DNA of 64,000 bases from Cognatilysobacter tabacisoli (GTDB lineage Bacteria; Pseudomonadota; Gammaproteobacteria; Xanthomonadales; Xanthomonadaceae), in the NCBI RefSeq assembly GCF_003586305.1, contig NZ_KZ987400.1:1-64000 (forward strand), written 5' to 3'. Within the stretch, counting starts at the first letter, position 1. The number at the start of each line of letters is the position of its first letter. Below the pieces are notes generated by a model, which saw only the letters and a list, made by a program, of their open reading frames with translations, was not told the DNA's origin and searched no databases. The position numbers and the translations under genes were made by a program. Of the stretch, positions 37,282-46,854 are shown one piece after another.

Positions 37282-38263
37282 CGCCTTCTTCCTGCATGCG
37301 GGCGCGTTCGATGGCGATCAGGTCGTCGATCGTGCGCTCCAGTGAGTATTGGTGCTGGAACCCGGTCATCTCGCGCAGTCGCGAGAGGTTCGGGCGGCGG
37401 CGGCGGATGTCCTCGAAGTCCTCGCCATAGGCCTCGCGCAGGCTCTGGTGAAGGATCGGCGAGCGGCTGCCGGAGCGCTCGATGATCAGTTCGGCCAGCG
37501 CCAGGATGCTGATCTCGCGGTCGTTGCCGACGTTGCACACGACCGTGTTGTTGCCGCTGAACGTGGCCAGCTGGTCGAGCGCGACGACGGTGTCGCGCAC
37601 GTCGCAGAACGAGCGGCTCTGGGTGCCGCCGCCGAACACGGTGATCGGCTCGTTGCGCACGGCCTGCCCGACCAGCCGCGGCACGACCATGCCGTAGCGG
37701 CCGACCTGGCGTGGGCCGACGGTGTTGAAGAACCGCGCGATCACCGCCGGGATGCCGAAGCGCTGCGCGTACGACATGCCCAGCGCCTCGTCGGCGATCT
37801 TGCTGACCGAGTAGCCCCAGCGGGTGCCGGCGCGCGAGCTGACGACCAGGTCCTGGTCCTCGTGCAGCACGTGCTCGTCGTTGTGGCCGTAGACCTCGGA
37901 GCTCGAGGCCAGCACGACCTGCGGCTTCCAGCCGCCGTCGCGCGCGGCGCGCAGCAGGCGCTCGCAGGCGGCGATGTTGACCGCCAGTACGTTGGTCGGC
38001 TCGGCCAGCACCCGGTACACGCCGACGACGGCGGCCAGGTTGTAGATGCGGTCGGCCCACGCCACGGCGCGATCGAGCCGGTCCCAGGTCAGGATGTCGG
38101 CTTCGTCGAAGCGATAGCGGGGATGGTCGAGGTGCGGCGTGACGTTGGCGCGCTGTCCGGTGGACAGGTCGTCGACCACGTGGACCTGGTCGCCGCGGGC
38201 CAGGTGCAGGTCGACCAGGTGCGAGCCGATGAAGCCGGCCCCACCGGTGATGAGGATGTGCAT
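37235..38263 (-). CDS. NAD-dependent sugar-nucleotide epimerase/dehydratase (extended SDR)
   Basis: 342-residue extended short-chain dehydrogenase. N-terminal Rossmann GGAGFIGSHLVDLHLARG, the DDLSTGQRAN loop typical of UDP-sugar enzymes, ASSSEVYG with the catalytic Ser, and the active-site YSVSK (YxxxK), then RFFNTVGPRQ and the SFCDVRDTV segment. Closest in pattern to UDP-glucuronate decarboxylase/UDP-sugar 4-epimerases; the exact substrate is uncertain. First of three overlapping genes (with the GT2 and the beta-barrel protein), it would supply the activated sugar. Confidence 0.85.
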   Translation of the reverse strand: MHILITGGAGFIGSHLVDLHLARGDQVHVVDDLSTGQRANVTPHLDHPRYRFDEADILTWDRLDRAVAWADRIYNLAAVVGVYRVLAEPTNVLAVNIAACERLLRAARDGGWKPQVVLASSSEVYGHNDEHVLHEDQDLVVSSRAGTRWGYSVSKIADEALGMSYAQRFGIPAVIARFFNTVGPRQVGRYGMVVPRLVGQAVRNEPITVFGGGTQSRSFCDVRDTVVALDQLATFSGNNTVVCNVGNDREISILALAELIIERSGSRSPILHQSLREAYGEDFEDIRRRRPNLSRLREMTGFQHQYSLERTIDDLIAIERARMQEEGDGHRTLVRNQSDRAA

Positions 38264-38389
38264 TGGATTCGGCCCCCCTGAGGCCTAGCCGCCGAACGGA
38301 ACGTCCGAAAACTGTGATGTGGTGCACGGATTGACGCAAATGCCGTGCCATGCGGGACGTGAAGGGGGACGAACGGTCGTTCCTGCGGT

Positions 38390-39013
38390 TCAGGTGGTTC
38401 CGTGGTGCTTGCCCTGCCACGGGCGGTACCACGCGCGGATGCGCGCGACGTCGGCGTCCATGTCGTCGCTCAGCGCGAAGGGCGGGCCGATGCCGATGAT
38501 CTTGTCCGGGTAATGGAAGTACGCCGGCAGCACCGGCACGCCGGCGGCGTGCGCGATCTTCCAGAAGCCGGTCTTCCAGCGTTCGACCGGCTTGCGGGTG
38601 CCCTCCGGGGCCAACCCGAACCACAAATTGTCACTTTCGGCGATCAGCGCGGCGCACTGCTCGACCACCCCCTGCGGCCGGCTGCGGTCGACCGGGATCA
38701 CCCCGATGCCGCGCAGGAACGGCCCGAGCACCGGCACCCGCAGCAGCGAGTGCTTGCCGAGGATCTTGATGTCCAGGCCCATCGCGACCTTCGCGGCGAA
38801 CCCCCAGATGCCGTCCCAGTTGGATGAATGCGGGGCGCCGATCAGCACCAGCTTCGGGATGTCGGGGAACTCGCCGACCATCCGCCACCCCCCCAGCCGC
38901 AGCAGCGTGCGCGCGACCCACACCAGCGCCCGGCCGTGGCGCACCCGCGGCGCGCTGGGCGGCAGCGGCAGGACCCGGTCGTCGGGCGAATGCGGTGCGG
39001 CGGTGTCGGCCAT
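38390..39013 (-). CDS. PlsC-type 1-acyl-glycerol-3-phosphate acyltransferase
   Basis: 207-residue lysophospholipid acyltransferase (LPLAT) domain protein. The HX4D catalytic motif is APHSSNWDG. The glycerol-phosphate-binding FAPEGTRK-type motif reads LAPEGTRKP, preceded by GVIPVDRSRPQG. One hydrophobic stretch near residues 30-45 may dip into the membrane. It is shorter than canonical PlsC and resembles the xanthomonad paralogues acting on phospholipid or other acyl acceptors; the acceptor is unknown. It lies 126 bases upstream of the SDR-GT2 operon on the same strand, with no clear coupling. Confidence 0.85.
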   Translation of the reverse strand: MADTAAPHSPDDRVLPLPPSAPRVRHGRALVWVARTLLRLGGWRMVGEFPDIPKLVLIGAPHSSNWDGIWGFAAKVAMGLDIKILGKHSLLRVPVLGPFLRGIGVIPVDRSRPQGVVEQCAALIAESDNLWFGLAPEGTRKPVERWKTGFWKIAHAAGVPVLPAYFHYPDKIIGIGPPFALSDDMDADVARIRAWYRPWQGKHHGTT

Positions 39014-39060
39014 CGGCTCCTCGCGATCGCGGCGCCCTTCGGCGCCGCGCGAATGCTCTG

Positions 39061-39480
39061 CTAGTCCCAGTCCCGGCCGCCGCGACCGCGCTTGATGGTG
39101 CTGCGGCCGCGCTTGGCGTCGAGCCGCCGTTCCTTCGAGGCGCGGCTCGGGCGGGTCGCGATTCTAGGCTTCGGCGGCTGCAGCCCGGTAGCGATGAACG
39201 CCGCCAGCCGCTCGCGCGCGTCCTGGCGGTTGCGGTCCTGGGTGCGGAAGCGCTGGGCGCTGATCACCAGCACGCCGTCGTCGGTCACCCGGCGGTCGCG
39301 CTTGGCGAGCAGCCGCGCGCGCACCGGTTCGGACAGGCTCGGCGACGCGGCGATGTCGAAGCGCAGCTCGACCGCGGTGGCGACCTTGTTGACGTTCTGC
39401 CCGCCGGGGCCGGACGCGCGCACGAAGCGCTCGACCAGTTCGTCGTCGGAAATCTCGAGGGCGTCGCCTACGGCCAGCAT
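39061..39480 (-). CDS. arfB: Alternative ribosome-rescue factor B (ArfB / YaeJ)
   Basis: 139-residue peptidyl-tRNA hydrolase homologous to class I release factors. The GGQ motif ASGPGGQNVNKVAT releases nascent chains on stalled ribosomes without needing a stop codon. The Arg/Lys-rich C-terminal tail (RPSRASKERRLDAKRGRS, then TIKRGRGG) is the part that occupies the empty mRNA channel. There is no codon-recognition domain, as expected. Start ATG 39478-39480. It is adjacent to the pseudouridine synthase, downstream of it on the same strand. Confidence 0.93.
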   Translation of the reverse strand: MLAVGDALEISDDELVERFVRASGPGGQNVNKVATAVELRFDIAASPSLSEPVRARLLAKRDRRVTDDGVLVISAQRFRTQDRNRQDARERLAAFIATGLQPPKPRIATRPSRASKERRLDAKRGRSTIKRGRGGRDWD

Positions 39481-39583
39481 CGGGCGATTCTAGCCAGTCC
39501 GCTGCCGCCGCCCCCGCGCCGCCGACCCGCGCCATCCGCAACGGGCCGGTGGAAGCGACGGGCCGGGGCGGCCCTGCAGTGGC

Positions 39584-40414
39584 TCATGCCGCCGGCCGCG
39601 GCCAGCCGAGCCGGTCGAACGCGCGTTCGAACTCCGCGTCGAGCGGCGCGATCGCCTCGACCGCCACGCCGGTGTGCGGGTGCGCGAAGGCCAGCCGGCG
39701 CGCGTGCAGCAGCATGCGGTGCACGCCGAGCATCCGGAACGTGCGGTTGTGGCGGCCGTCGCCGTGGCTGGTGTCGCCGATCAGGTGGTGCGAAACGTGC
39801 TTGAGGTGGCGGCGGATCTGGCGGAAGCGGCCGGTCTGCGGCTGCGCCAGCAGCAGCGCGTAGCGCGAGGTCTCGAAGCCGGACGACGGCTGCGCCAGCT
39901 CCGCGGTCGCCAGCCGGGTGAAGTGCGTCACCGCCGGCTTCTTGAGCGGCTTGCCCGGCCCGCCGTCGAGGTCGTGGTCGACGGTGAATGCCTCGTCCGG
40001 CCAGCCGCGGCAGATTGCCCAGTAGTCCTTCTCGAATGCGTGCGACATCAGCGTCTTGCCGAGCGCCGACGCGGTGTCGCGGTCGAACGCCAGCAGCAGG
40101 CAGCCGGACGTCGCGCGGTCGAGCCGGTGCACCAGGAAGATCGGCCGCCCGAACTGTTCGCGCAGCCGGTCGGCGGCGAAGTCGGTCTCGCCGCGCGCCA
40201 GCGCGCTGTCGTGGACCATCAGCCCGGCCGGCTTGTCGACCACCGCCAGCACGTCGTCGCGGTACAGCACCCCCAGCTCCGGCAGCGCGGGCGCGGGGCC
40301 GGCGTCGGGGCCAGCCGCGGGGTCGGTGGCGCGGTGCGCGGTGAAAGGCGCGGCGGCGGCAGTCGGGTCGGTCACGGGGCCACGGGCGCTGGAAGGGGTG
40401 CTAGTGTCGCCCAC
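39584..40414 (-). CDS. truC: RluA-family pseudouridine synthase, TruC-like
   Basis: 276-residue pseudouridine synthase. The catalytic Asp lies in LVHRLDRATSGCLLLAF (motif HRLDR.TSG). The KDYWAICRGW, RQIRRHLKHVSHHLIGD and HRMLLHA segments are TruC-like, and the protein lacks an S4 domain. Probable target is tRNA U65. The first 45 residues are an Ala/Pro-rich extension, so the GTG at 40412-40414 may be early; the conserved part begins near LGVLYRDDVLAVVDKPAGLMVHDS. It is divergent from the M16 peptidase gene, only 23 bases away. Confidence 0.88.
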   Translation of the reverse strand: MGDTSTPSSARGPVTDPTAAAAPFTAHRATDPAAGPDAGPAPALPELGVLYRDDVLAVVDKPAGLMVHDSALARGETDFAADRLREQFGRPIFLVHRLDRATSGCLLLAFDRDTASALGKTLMSHAFEKDYWAICRGWPDEAFTVDHDLDGGPGKPLKKPAVTHFTRLATAELAQPSSGFETSRYALLLAQPQTGRFRQIRRHLKHVSHHLIGDTSHGDGRHNRTFRMLGVHRMLLHARRLAFAHPHTGVAVEAIAPLDAEFERAFDRLGWPRPAA

Positions 40415-40437
40415 CGCTCATCCACAAGGAGGTTTCC

Positions 40438-43257
40438 GTGCCGTCATCGCTGCCGTCTTCCCCGTCGCTTCCGCGCGCCCTGCGCACCGGCGCGCTCGCG
40501 CTGGCGTGCGCCCTCGCCCTCGCCTCGCCCGCGGCGATCGCCGCCGACGGCGTCGCGCCGCCCAAGGGCGTGGCCGCCGGCCCGTGCGTCGAGGGCATCT
40601 GCGAGTACACGCTGGCCAACGGCCTGCGCGTGCTGCTGTTCCCGGACGCCTCGAAGCCGACGGTCACGGTGAACCTGGCGTACGGCGTCGGCTCGGTGCA
40701 CGAGAACTACGGCGAGACCGGCATGGCGCACCTGCTCGAGCACCTGCTGTTCAAGGGCACGCCGACCCACGCCGACATCCCCGGCGAGTTCAAGAAGCGC
40801 GGCATCAGCGCCAACGCCACGACCTCGCTCGACCGCACCAACTACTACGGCTCGTTCCCCGAGAACGTCGACACGCTGGACTGGCTGCTCGGCCTCGAAG
40901 CCGACCGCATGGTCAATTCGTTCGTCGCGAAGAAGGACCTCGACAGCGAGATGACCGTCGTGCGCAACGAGATGGAGCGCAACGAGAACAGCCCGAACGC
41001 GGTGACGCTGCAGCGCCTGCGCTCGACCGCGTACCTGTGGCACAACTACGGCAATTCGACGATCGGCGCGCGCTCGGACGTCGAGAACGTGCCGATCGAG
41101 CGGCTGCAGGGCTTCTACCGGACCCACTACCGCCCCGACAACGCGACGCTGATCGTCGCCGGCCGGATCGACCCGGCCGACACGCTGGCGCGGGTCAACC
41201 GGCACTTCGGCAGGATCAAGCGCCCAGCGCAGCCGCTGCCGGCGTACTACACCGACGAGCCGACCCAGGACGGCGAGCGCGAGGTCACCGTGCGCCGCAG
41301 CGGCGACGTGCGGCTGGCGGCGCTGGGCTACCACGTGCCCGGGGCGACCCACCCGGACACCCCGGCGCTCGAGGTGCTGCTGAACATCCTCGGCGACACG
41401 CCGACCGGCCGCCTGCACAAGGCGCTGGTCGACACCAAGCTCGCCGCCGGCGCCGGCGCCGGCAACGGCGCGATGCGCACGCGCGGGCTGGCCACGCTGC
41501 TGCTGGTCGCGCCGAAGGACGCCGACATCGCCAAGGCCGAGGCCGAACTGCTGCGCCAGGCCGAGTCGCTGGCCGAACGCCCGGTCACCGGGGCCGAGGT
41601 CGAGCAGGCCAAGCAGCGCTTCGCCAATGCCTACGAGACCGGCTTCACCAACGTCAACGCGGTCGCGATGGGCCTGACCGAGTCGGTCGCCGACGGCGAC
41701 TGGCGCCTGTACTTCCTGCAGCGCGACGCGATCGCCAAGGTCACCGCCGCGGACGTCAACCGCGTCGCCGCGACCTACCTGCGCCCGAGCAACCGCACGC
41801 TGGCGCGCTTCATCCCGACCGACAGCGCGCAGCGCGCCGAGATCACCGCCGCGCCGGCGCCAGCCGACGCGCTGAAGGGCTACACCGGGCGCGCCGCGGT
41901 CGCCGCCGGCGAGGCCTTCGACCCGACCCCGGCCAACATCGACGCGCGCACGCAGACGTTCACGCTCGGCAGCGGGCTCAAGGTGTCGCTGCTGCCGAAG
42001 GACACGCGCGGCGACACCGTCGTCGTCAACGCCACGTTCCGCTTCGGCGACGTCGAGTCGCTCAAGCGCAGCCCGGACCCGGCGGGCAGCATGGCCGGCG
42101 CACTGCTGATGCGCGGCACCACGACGCTGAGCCGCGAGCAGATCGCGCAGCGGCTGGAGGCGCTCAAGACCACCGGCGGCGTGTCCGGCGGGCTGCAGTC
42201 GGCGTCGATCAACCTCAGCGGCAAGCGCGAGACGCTGGCCGACGCGCTGGCGCTGGCCGCCGACGTGCTGCGCAACCCGTCGTTCCCGGAGGCCGAGTTC
42301 GAGCAGCTGCGGCTGCAGTCGATCACCGGCCTCGAGGCCGCGCGCAAGGAGCCGGGCACCGTCGCCGGCCAGGCGATGGGCGAGCACTTCGACCCGTGGC
42401 CCAGCGACCACCCGCTGGCGCACAAGTCGATCGACGAGTCGCTGGCGCGCGTGCGTGCGCTCAAGCGCGACGACGTGGTCGCGTTCCACCGCGACTTCTA
42501 CGGCACCGCCAACGGCGAGATCGTGGTCGTCGGCGACTTCGATCCGGCCGCGGTCAAGGCCCAGCTCGAGACGCTGTTCGCCGGCTGGGCCTCGCCGAAG
42601 CCGTACGCGCCGATCCGCACGCGCCACAACGCCGTCGCCGCCGAGGTCGAGATGATCGAGACCCCGGACAAGGCCAACGCGGTCGTGGTCGCGCGCACCA
42701 ACCTGGCGCTCAGCGATGCCGACCCCGACTACCCGGCGCTGGTCGTCGCCAACCACGTGCTCGGCAGCGGCGCGCTGGCCTCGCGTCTGGGCGACCGGCT
42801 GCGGCAGAAGGACGGGCTGACCTACGGCGTGTCGAGCGCGCTGAACGCCGACGCCAGCCCCGACGGCCGCGACGACGCCGGCAGCCTCGGCATCCAGGCC
42901 ATCGCCGCGCCGCAGAACGTGCCGCGGCTGGTGGCCGGCATGAACGAGGAAGTGCAGCGCTGGGCGCGCGACGGCATCACCGCGACCGAGCTGTCCGACG
43001 CGGTCGCGAACCTGCTGACCCAGCGCAGCCAGTCGCGCGCCGCCGACGCCAACGTGTCGGCGATGCTGGCGCGCAACCTCTACCTCGGCCGCACGATGGC
43101 GTGGACCGCCGAGTTCGAGGCGCGGCTGAAGGCGCTGACCGTCGACGAGGTCAACGCCGCGATCCGCAGGCACGTCAAGCCGGAGACGATCAGCGTGTAC
43201 GCGGCCGGCGACTTCGCCAAGGCCGCGGCCGGCGCGGCGGCGACCGGGGCGAAGTAG
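40438..43257 (+). CDS. Secreted M16-family zinc metallopeptidase
   Basis: 939 residues with a signal peptide (TGALALACALALASPAAIAA). The N-terminal M16 half carries the inverted zinc motif HLLEHLLF (HxxEH) and the downstream Glu in the ERNENSPN region. The second half (from about residue 500) is the inactive partner domain, so the protein folds as a two-domain clam-shell like Pitrilysin or the PqqL class. A small CVEGICEY disulphide-like pair lies at the mature N-terminus. The GTG start follows a strong AAGGAGG. Periplasmic peptide turnover is the likely role. It ends at a terminator. Confidence 0.9.
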   Translation: MPSSLPSSPSLPRALRTGALALACALALASPAAIAADGVAPPKGVAAGPCVEGICEYTLANGLRVLLFPDASKPTVTVNLAYGVGSVHENYGETGMAHLLEHLLFKGTPTHADIPGEFKKRGISANATTSLDRTNYYGSFPENVDTLDWLLGLEADRMVNSFVAKKDLDSEMTVVRNEMERNENSPNAVTLQRLRSTAYLWHNYGNSTIGARSDVENVPIERLQGFYRTHYRPDNATLIVAGRIDPADTLARVNRHFGRIKRPAQPLPAYYTDEPTQDGEREVTVRRSGDVRLAALGYHVPGATHPDTPALEVLLNILGDTPTGRLHKALVDTKLAAGAGAGNGAMRTRGLATLLLVAPKDADIAKAEAELLRQAESLAERPVTGAEVEQAKQRFANAYETGFTNVNAVAMGLTESVADGDWRLYFLQRDAIAKVTAADVNRVAATYLRPSNRTLARFIPTDSAQRAEITAAPAPADALKGYTGRAAVAAGEAFDPTPANIDARTQTFTLGSGLKVSLLPKDTRGDTVVVNATFRFGDVESLKRSPDPAGSMAGALLMRGTTTLSREQIAQRLEALKTTGGVSGGLQSASINLSGKRETLADALALAADVLRNPSFPEAEFEQLRLQSITGLEAARKEPGTVAGQAMGEHFDPWPSDHPLAHKSIDESLARVRALKRDDVVAFHRDFYGTANGEIVVVGDFDPAAVKAQLETLFAGWASPKPYAPIRTRHNAVAAEVEMIETPDKANAVVVARTNLALSDADPDYPALVVANHVLGSGALASRLGDRLRQKDGLTYGVSSALNADASPDGRDDAGSLGIQAIAAPQNVPRLVAGMNEEVQRWARDGITATELSDAVANLLTQRSQSRAADANVSAMLARNLYLGRTMAWTAEFEARLKALTVDEVNAAIRRHVKPETISVYAAGDFAKAAAGAAATGAK

Positions 43258-43306
43258 CGACGCGCCGCGACGCGCCGCAGCGGTGCGGCGCGATGGCGGC
43301 AAAGAG

Positions 43307-43336
43307 AAAGGGCGCCGCGAGGCGCCCTTTCGTTTT
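43307..43336 (+). terminator. Terminator downstream of the M16 gene
   Basis: A perfect 10-bp stem (AAAGGGCGCC / GGCGCCCTTT) with a GCGA tetraloop is followed by CGTTTT. It lies between the convergent M16 and ubiB genes. Confidence 0.88.
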
Positions 43337-43393
43337 GGGTCGACAGATTCGATCGACGCGGCGCCGACGCGCCGGCTCACCCCCGGCGTCGGA

Positions 43394-45085
43394 TCAGCGC
43401 CGCCGCCGCGGCCACGCCGCCAGCAGCGCCCACAGCCCGCCCAGTCCGGCGATCCACGCCGACGCGGGGATCGACCACAGCCGCGGCCCGCCGGCCTCGA
43501 GCGCGTACAGCACCGCGGCGACGATCAGCAGGCCGGTGCCGAGGATCGCAGCGACCGCGCGGCGCTGGGTCTCGTGGATCACGCGCGCGATCTGGCGGAT
43601 GTCGTCCGAGCGCACGCGCGTCTCATGCCGACCCTGCACCTGCTGGTCGAGCCAGGCATGCAGCAGCCGCGGCATCTCGGGCGCGTGCGTGACCAGCTCC
43701 GGCAGGCGCTTGCGGAATTCGCCGGCCAGCCGCTGCGGGCTGTAGCGCTCGACCAGGATGCGCTCGAGCACCGGCTGCGCGACCGCCCAGATGTCCAGCT
43801 GCGGATCGAGCAGGCGGCCGACGCCCTCGATGTTCAGCAGGGTCTTCTGCAGCAGGATCAACTGCGGCTGGAGCGTCAGTTCGTAGCGCTGCGCGGTGCG
43901 GAACAGCTTGACCAGCACCTCGGCCAGCGAGATCTCGCTGAGCGGGCGGGTAAAGTACGGCTCGCACACCGCGCGCGCGGCCGCCTCGAGCTCGTCGATG
44001 CGGATGTGCGACGGCATCCAGCCGGCGCGCACGTGCAGCTCGGCGATGCGGCGGTAGTCACGGCGGAAGATCGCCATGAAGTTCTCGGCGAGGTAGTACT
44101 GATCCTCGTCGGACAGCTGGCCCATGATCCCGAAATCCAGCGCGATGAAGCGCGGGTTCGCCTTGCGCGACGGGTCGGTGTCGACCCAGATGTTGCCGGC
44201 GTGCGCGTCGGCGTGGAAGAAGTTGTCGCGGAATACCTGCGTGTAGAAGACCTGCACGCCCTTGGCGGCCAGCGCCTTGCGGTCGATGCCGGCCGCGTCG
44301 AGCGCGGCGATGTCGTCCGACGGGATGCCGCGCACGCGCTCGAGCGTCAGCACGCCATCGGCGGTGTGCGACCAGATCACCTCGGGCACGTACAGGTCGG
44401 CGCCCGGCGTGCCGCCCGGCGTCGTCCAGAAGCGCCGCAGCACGCTGGCGTTGCCGCCCTCGCGCGGCAGGTCGAGCTCGGCGGCCAGGGTGTTCTCGAT
44501 CTCGGCGACGATCTCGCGCGGGCGGATCTTGTCGGCCGCCGGGTGCGCGCGCTCGACCACCGCGGCGACCGAGGTCAGCAGCGCGATGTCGGCGGCGATC
44601 TGGCGGTCGATGCCGGGGCGCAGCACCTTGACCACGACCTCGCGCGCACCGCCGTCGGCGGTCGCCAGCGTCGCCGCGTGCACCTGCGCGATCGACGCCG
44701 ACGCCAGCGGAGTGGCGTCGAACGAGAGGTACGCCGTCGCGATGTCGCGGCCGAGCGCGCGTTCGATCAGCGCGCGCGCGACGTCGCCGTCGAACGGCTG
44801 CACGCGGTCCTGCAGCAGCGACAGCTCGTCGGCGACGTCGGCCGGCACGAGGTCGCGCCGGGTCGACAGGATCTGCCCGAACTTGACGAAGATCGGGCCG
44901 AGCTCCTGCAGCGCCAGCCGCAGCCGCGCGCCGCGGCCCATGTGCGCGATCGCCGGCGCCGCGCGCGGCACGAACGGACGCGCGAGCTTCAGCCAGGCCT
45001 CGACCGGCGTGCCGTCGAGCAGGTCGTCGAGGCGGTAGCGCAGCAGCACGCGGCCGATGCGCCACGCGCGCAGCGCCGACCTCAT
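43394..45085 (-). CDS. ubiB: UbiB protein-kinase-like ubiquinone biosynthesis protein
   Basis: 563-residue atypical kinase/ATPase required for ubiquinone synthesis. The UbiB-family KxGQ motif is [11 protein letters not shown]; the lysine region is VVVKVLRPG, with [12 protein letters not shown] (catalytic HxD-like) and [10 protein letters not shown] (DFG). Two C-terminal membrane spans follow ([33 protein letters not shown]). ATG 45083-45085 overlaps the ubiJ stop by four bases. ubiE, often third in this operon, is not present; the ole genes lie upstream instead. Confidence 0.95.
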   Translation of the reverse strand: MRSALRAWRIGRVLLRYRLDDLLDGTPVEAWLKLARPFVPRAAPAIAHMGRGARLRLALQELGPIFVKFGQILSTRRDLVPADVADELSLLQDRVQPFDGDVARALIERALGRDIATAYLSFDATPLASASIAQVHAATLATADGGAREVVVKVLRPGIDRQIAADIALLTSVAAVVERAHPAADKIRPREIVAEIENTLAAELDLPREGGNASVLRRFWTTPGGTPGADLYVPEVIWSHTADGVLTLERVRGIPSDDIAALDAAGIDRKALAAKGVQVFYTQVFRDNFFHADAHAGNIWVDTDPSRKANPRFIALDFGIMGQLSDEDQYYLAENFMAIFRRDYRRIAELHVRAGWMPSHIRIDELEAAARAVCEPYFTRPLSEISLAEVLVKLFRTAQRYELTLQPQLILLQKTLLNIEGVGRLLDPQLDIWAVAQPVLERILVERYSPQRLAGEFRKRLPELVTHAPEMPRLLHAWLDQQVQGRHETRVRSDDIRQIARVIHETQRRAVAAILGTGLLIVAAVLYALEAGGPRLWSIPASAWIAGLGGLWALLAAWPRRRR

Positions 45086-45780
45086 GCGCCAGCTCCGGCG
45101 CCGTCGCGCGGAGCGTCGCCGGCGCCGCGCGCCTGCACCGACTGGCGCAGGCGGTCGACGCGCGCGGCCGCGCGCTCGACGTCGTCGCGCAGCGCGTCGA
45201 CGTCGTCGTGGAAGGCGTTGAGCTCGTCGCGCGGGACCACGTCGCGCGATTCCTCGGTGACGTACTCGGCGGCATTGACCGCGAACGCGCCGGCCGCGCC
45301 GCGCGCGTGCCGCAGCGCCGACGCGATCGCGTTGGCGATCTGCACGCCCACGACATCGCCGAACACCGCGGCGAAAGGCTGCTGCCAGTCCGGGTCGAAG
45401 CGCTCGGCCAGCCGCTGCAGCCGGCGCGCGAGGTCGGCGTCGCCCTCGATCCGCAGCTGGCCGACCGGCGGCGCGTCGTCGTTGCGCAGGCCAAGCCCTA
45501 GCAAGTCCGGCAGCTGCGCGAGCAGCCCGCCGAGCGTGCTGCGCACCGACAGGTCGGGCGCATTGGCGGTGTCGACCGGGCCTACCGCCAGCCGCTCGCC
45601 GTCGACGCGCACCTGCAGCGCGAGCGGCGGCGCGGCCACGTGCAGGGCGACGCGGCGGCCGTCGAGCGGGCGCAGCGACTCGCGGGTCTCCGGGTCGAGC
45701 GCCAGCGCGCGGTTCAGCGCGGCCTCCAGCGCACGGCCGGCCAGCGGCTTCAGGGCGTCGAGCGGGGAGCGGTCGGTCAT
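45082..45780 (-). CDS. ubiJ: UbiJ ubiquinone biosynthesis scaffold (SCP2 domain)
   Basis: 232-residue accessory factor that binds hydrophobic ubiquinone intermediates through an N-terminal SCP2 domain ([39 protein letters not shown]) and helps organise the Ubi complex. A C-terminal coiled coil ([26 protein letters not shown]) follows. ATG 45778-45780 is preferred over the ATG at 45789 by homology. It is coupled to ubiB by an ATGA overlap and lies 48 bases downstream of oleD. UbiK, its known partner, is encoded at 20.8 kb. Confidence 0.9.
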   Translation of the reverse strand: MTDRSPLDALKPLAGRALEAALNRALALDPETRESLRPLDGRRVALHVAAPPLALQVRVDGERLAVGPVDTANAPDLSVRSTLGGLLAQLPDLLGLGLRNDDAPPVGQLRIEGDADLARRLQRLAERFDPDWQQPFAAVFGDVVGVQIANAIASALRHARGAAGAFAVNAAEYVTEESRDVVPRDELNAFHDDVDALRDDVERAAARVDRLRQSVQARGAGDAPRDGAGAGA

Positions 45781-45828
45781 GCCCCGCATTCTAGCCGCGT
45801 GCGATGACGGGCCCCGCGCCGGCGCCGC

Positions 45829-46824
45829 TCACGCAGGCGCGCTGGCCGCGCGCAGCCGCGCGAGGCCGGCGTCGAACGACACCGCCGGCACGTAGCCGAA
45901 GTCGCGGCGCGCCGGGCCCATGTCGTACCAGTGCGTGGTCACCAGCTGCTCGGCAAGGAACCGCGTCATCGGCGGCTCGCCGCGCAGCGGCAGCGCGTGC
46001 CATAGCCCCTCGCAGACCGCGCCGATTGCGTACGCCGCGGCGAACGGCAGGGTCTTGTCGACCGTCGGCGCACCGACCGCGGCGAGCAGGCCGTTGACCG
46101 TCTCGCGCATCGTGCGCGGCTCGCCGTTGCTGATGAAGTACGCACGGCCGGCGCACGCCGCGCCGGGCGCGAGGTGCTCGAACGCGTCGAAGTGCGCCTG
46201 CGCGGCATTGTCGATGTAGGTGGTGTCGACCAGGTTGCTGCCGTCGCCGACCAGGCGCAGCCGGCCGGCGCGCGCGCGCTCGACCAGCCGCGGCAGCAGC
46301 TGGTTGTCGCCGACGCCCCAGATCAGCCGCGGCCGCAGCGCGACGGTGGCCAGTGACGCGTCGTTGGCGGCGAGCACGTCCTGCTCGGCGACCAGCTTGG
46401 TCGCCGCGTACGGCGCCTTGAGGTCGGTGCCGTAGGGCACGTCGTCGGCGCCGAGGCCGGCGACCGGGTGGGTGGCGCGGTGGGTCACGCTCGGCGTCGA
46501 GGTGTAGACCAGCCGGCCGATGCCGTGCGCGCGGCAGGCGTCGAGCACGTTGCGGGTGCCGACGACGTTGGCGTCGAAGTAGCTGCGGTAGCTGCCCCAT
46601 GCGCCGGCCTTGGCCGCGTTGTGGAACACCGCCTCGCACCCGGCCGCGGCGGCCAGCACCGCGTCGCGCGCGGCCAGGTCGCCCTGCACCTGCGCGACGC
46701 CGAGCGCGTCGAGCGCGTCGTAGCGGCCGCGGTTGAAGCTGACGACCTCGTGCCCGCGCGCGCGCAGGCCGCGGCACAGCGCCTGGCCGAGGAACCCGCC
46801 GCCGCCGGTGACCAGGATCTTCAT
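45829..46824 (-). CDS. oleD: 2-alkyl-3-oxoalkanoate reductase OleD
   Basis: 331-residue NADPH-dependent extended SDR that reduces the beta-ketoacid made by OleA. The nucleotide-binding [16 protein letters not shown], the TSTPSVT (catalytic Ser) and YAATK (YxxxK) motifs, and the [18 protein letters not shown] segment fit OleD. It is preceded by oleC at 30 bases and oleB, matching the oleBCD order. These proteins make a membrane-associated assembly for long-chain olefin synthesis. Confidence 0.9.
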   Translation of the reverse strand: MKILVTGGGGFLGQALCRGLRARGHEVVSFNRGRYDALDALGVAQVQGDLAARDAVLAAAAGCEAVFHNAAKAGAWGSYRSYFDANVVGTRNVLDACRAHGIGRLVYTSTPSVTHRATHPVAGLGADDVPYGTDLKAPYAATKLVAEQDVLAANDASLATVALRPRLIWGVGDNQLLPRLVERARAGRLRLVGDGSNLVDTTYIDNAAQAHFDAFEHLAPGAACAGRAYFISNGEPRTMRETVNGLLAAVGAPTVDKTLPFAAAYAIGAVCEGLWHALPLRGEPPMTRFLAEQLVTTHWYDMGPARRDFGYVPAVSFDAGLARLRAASAPA

Positions 46825-46854
46825 CGCCCTCTCTCCGTCATATTCGCGTCTGTG

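Noticed and set aside
40056..45895. Very long open frames overlapping the M16 and ubiB genes (for example 40056-43745 and 43283-45895)
   Set aside because: They are GC-rich shadow frames rich in Arg and Ala with no domain features; the opposite or shifted frames contain clear M16 peptidase and UbiB motifs.
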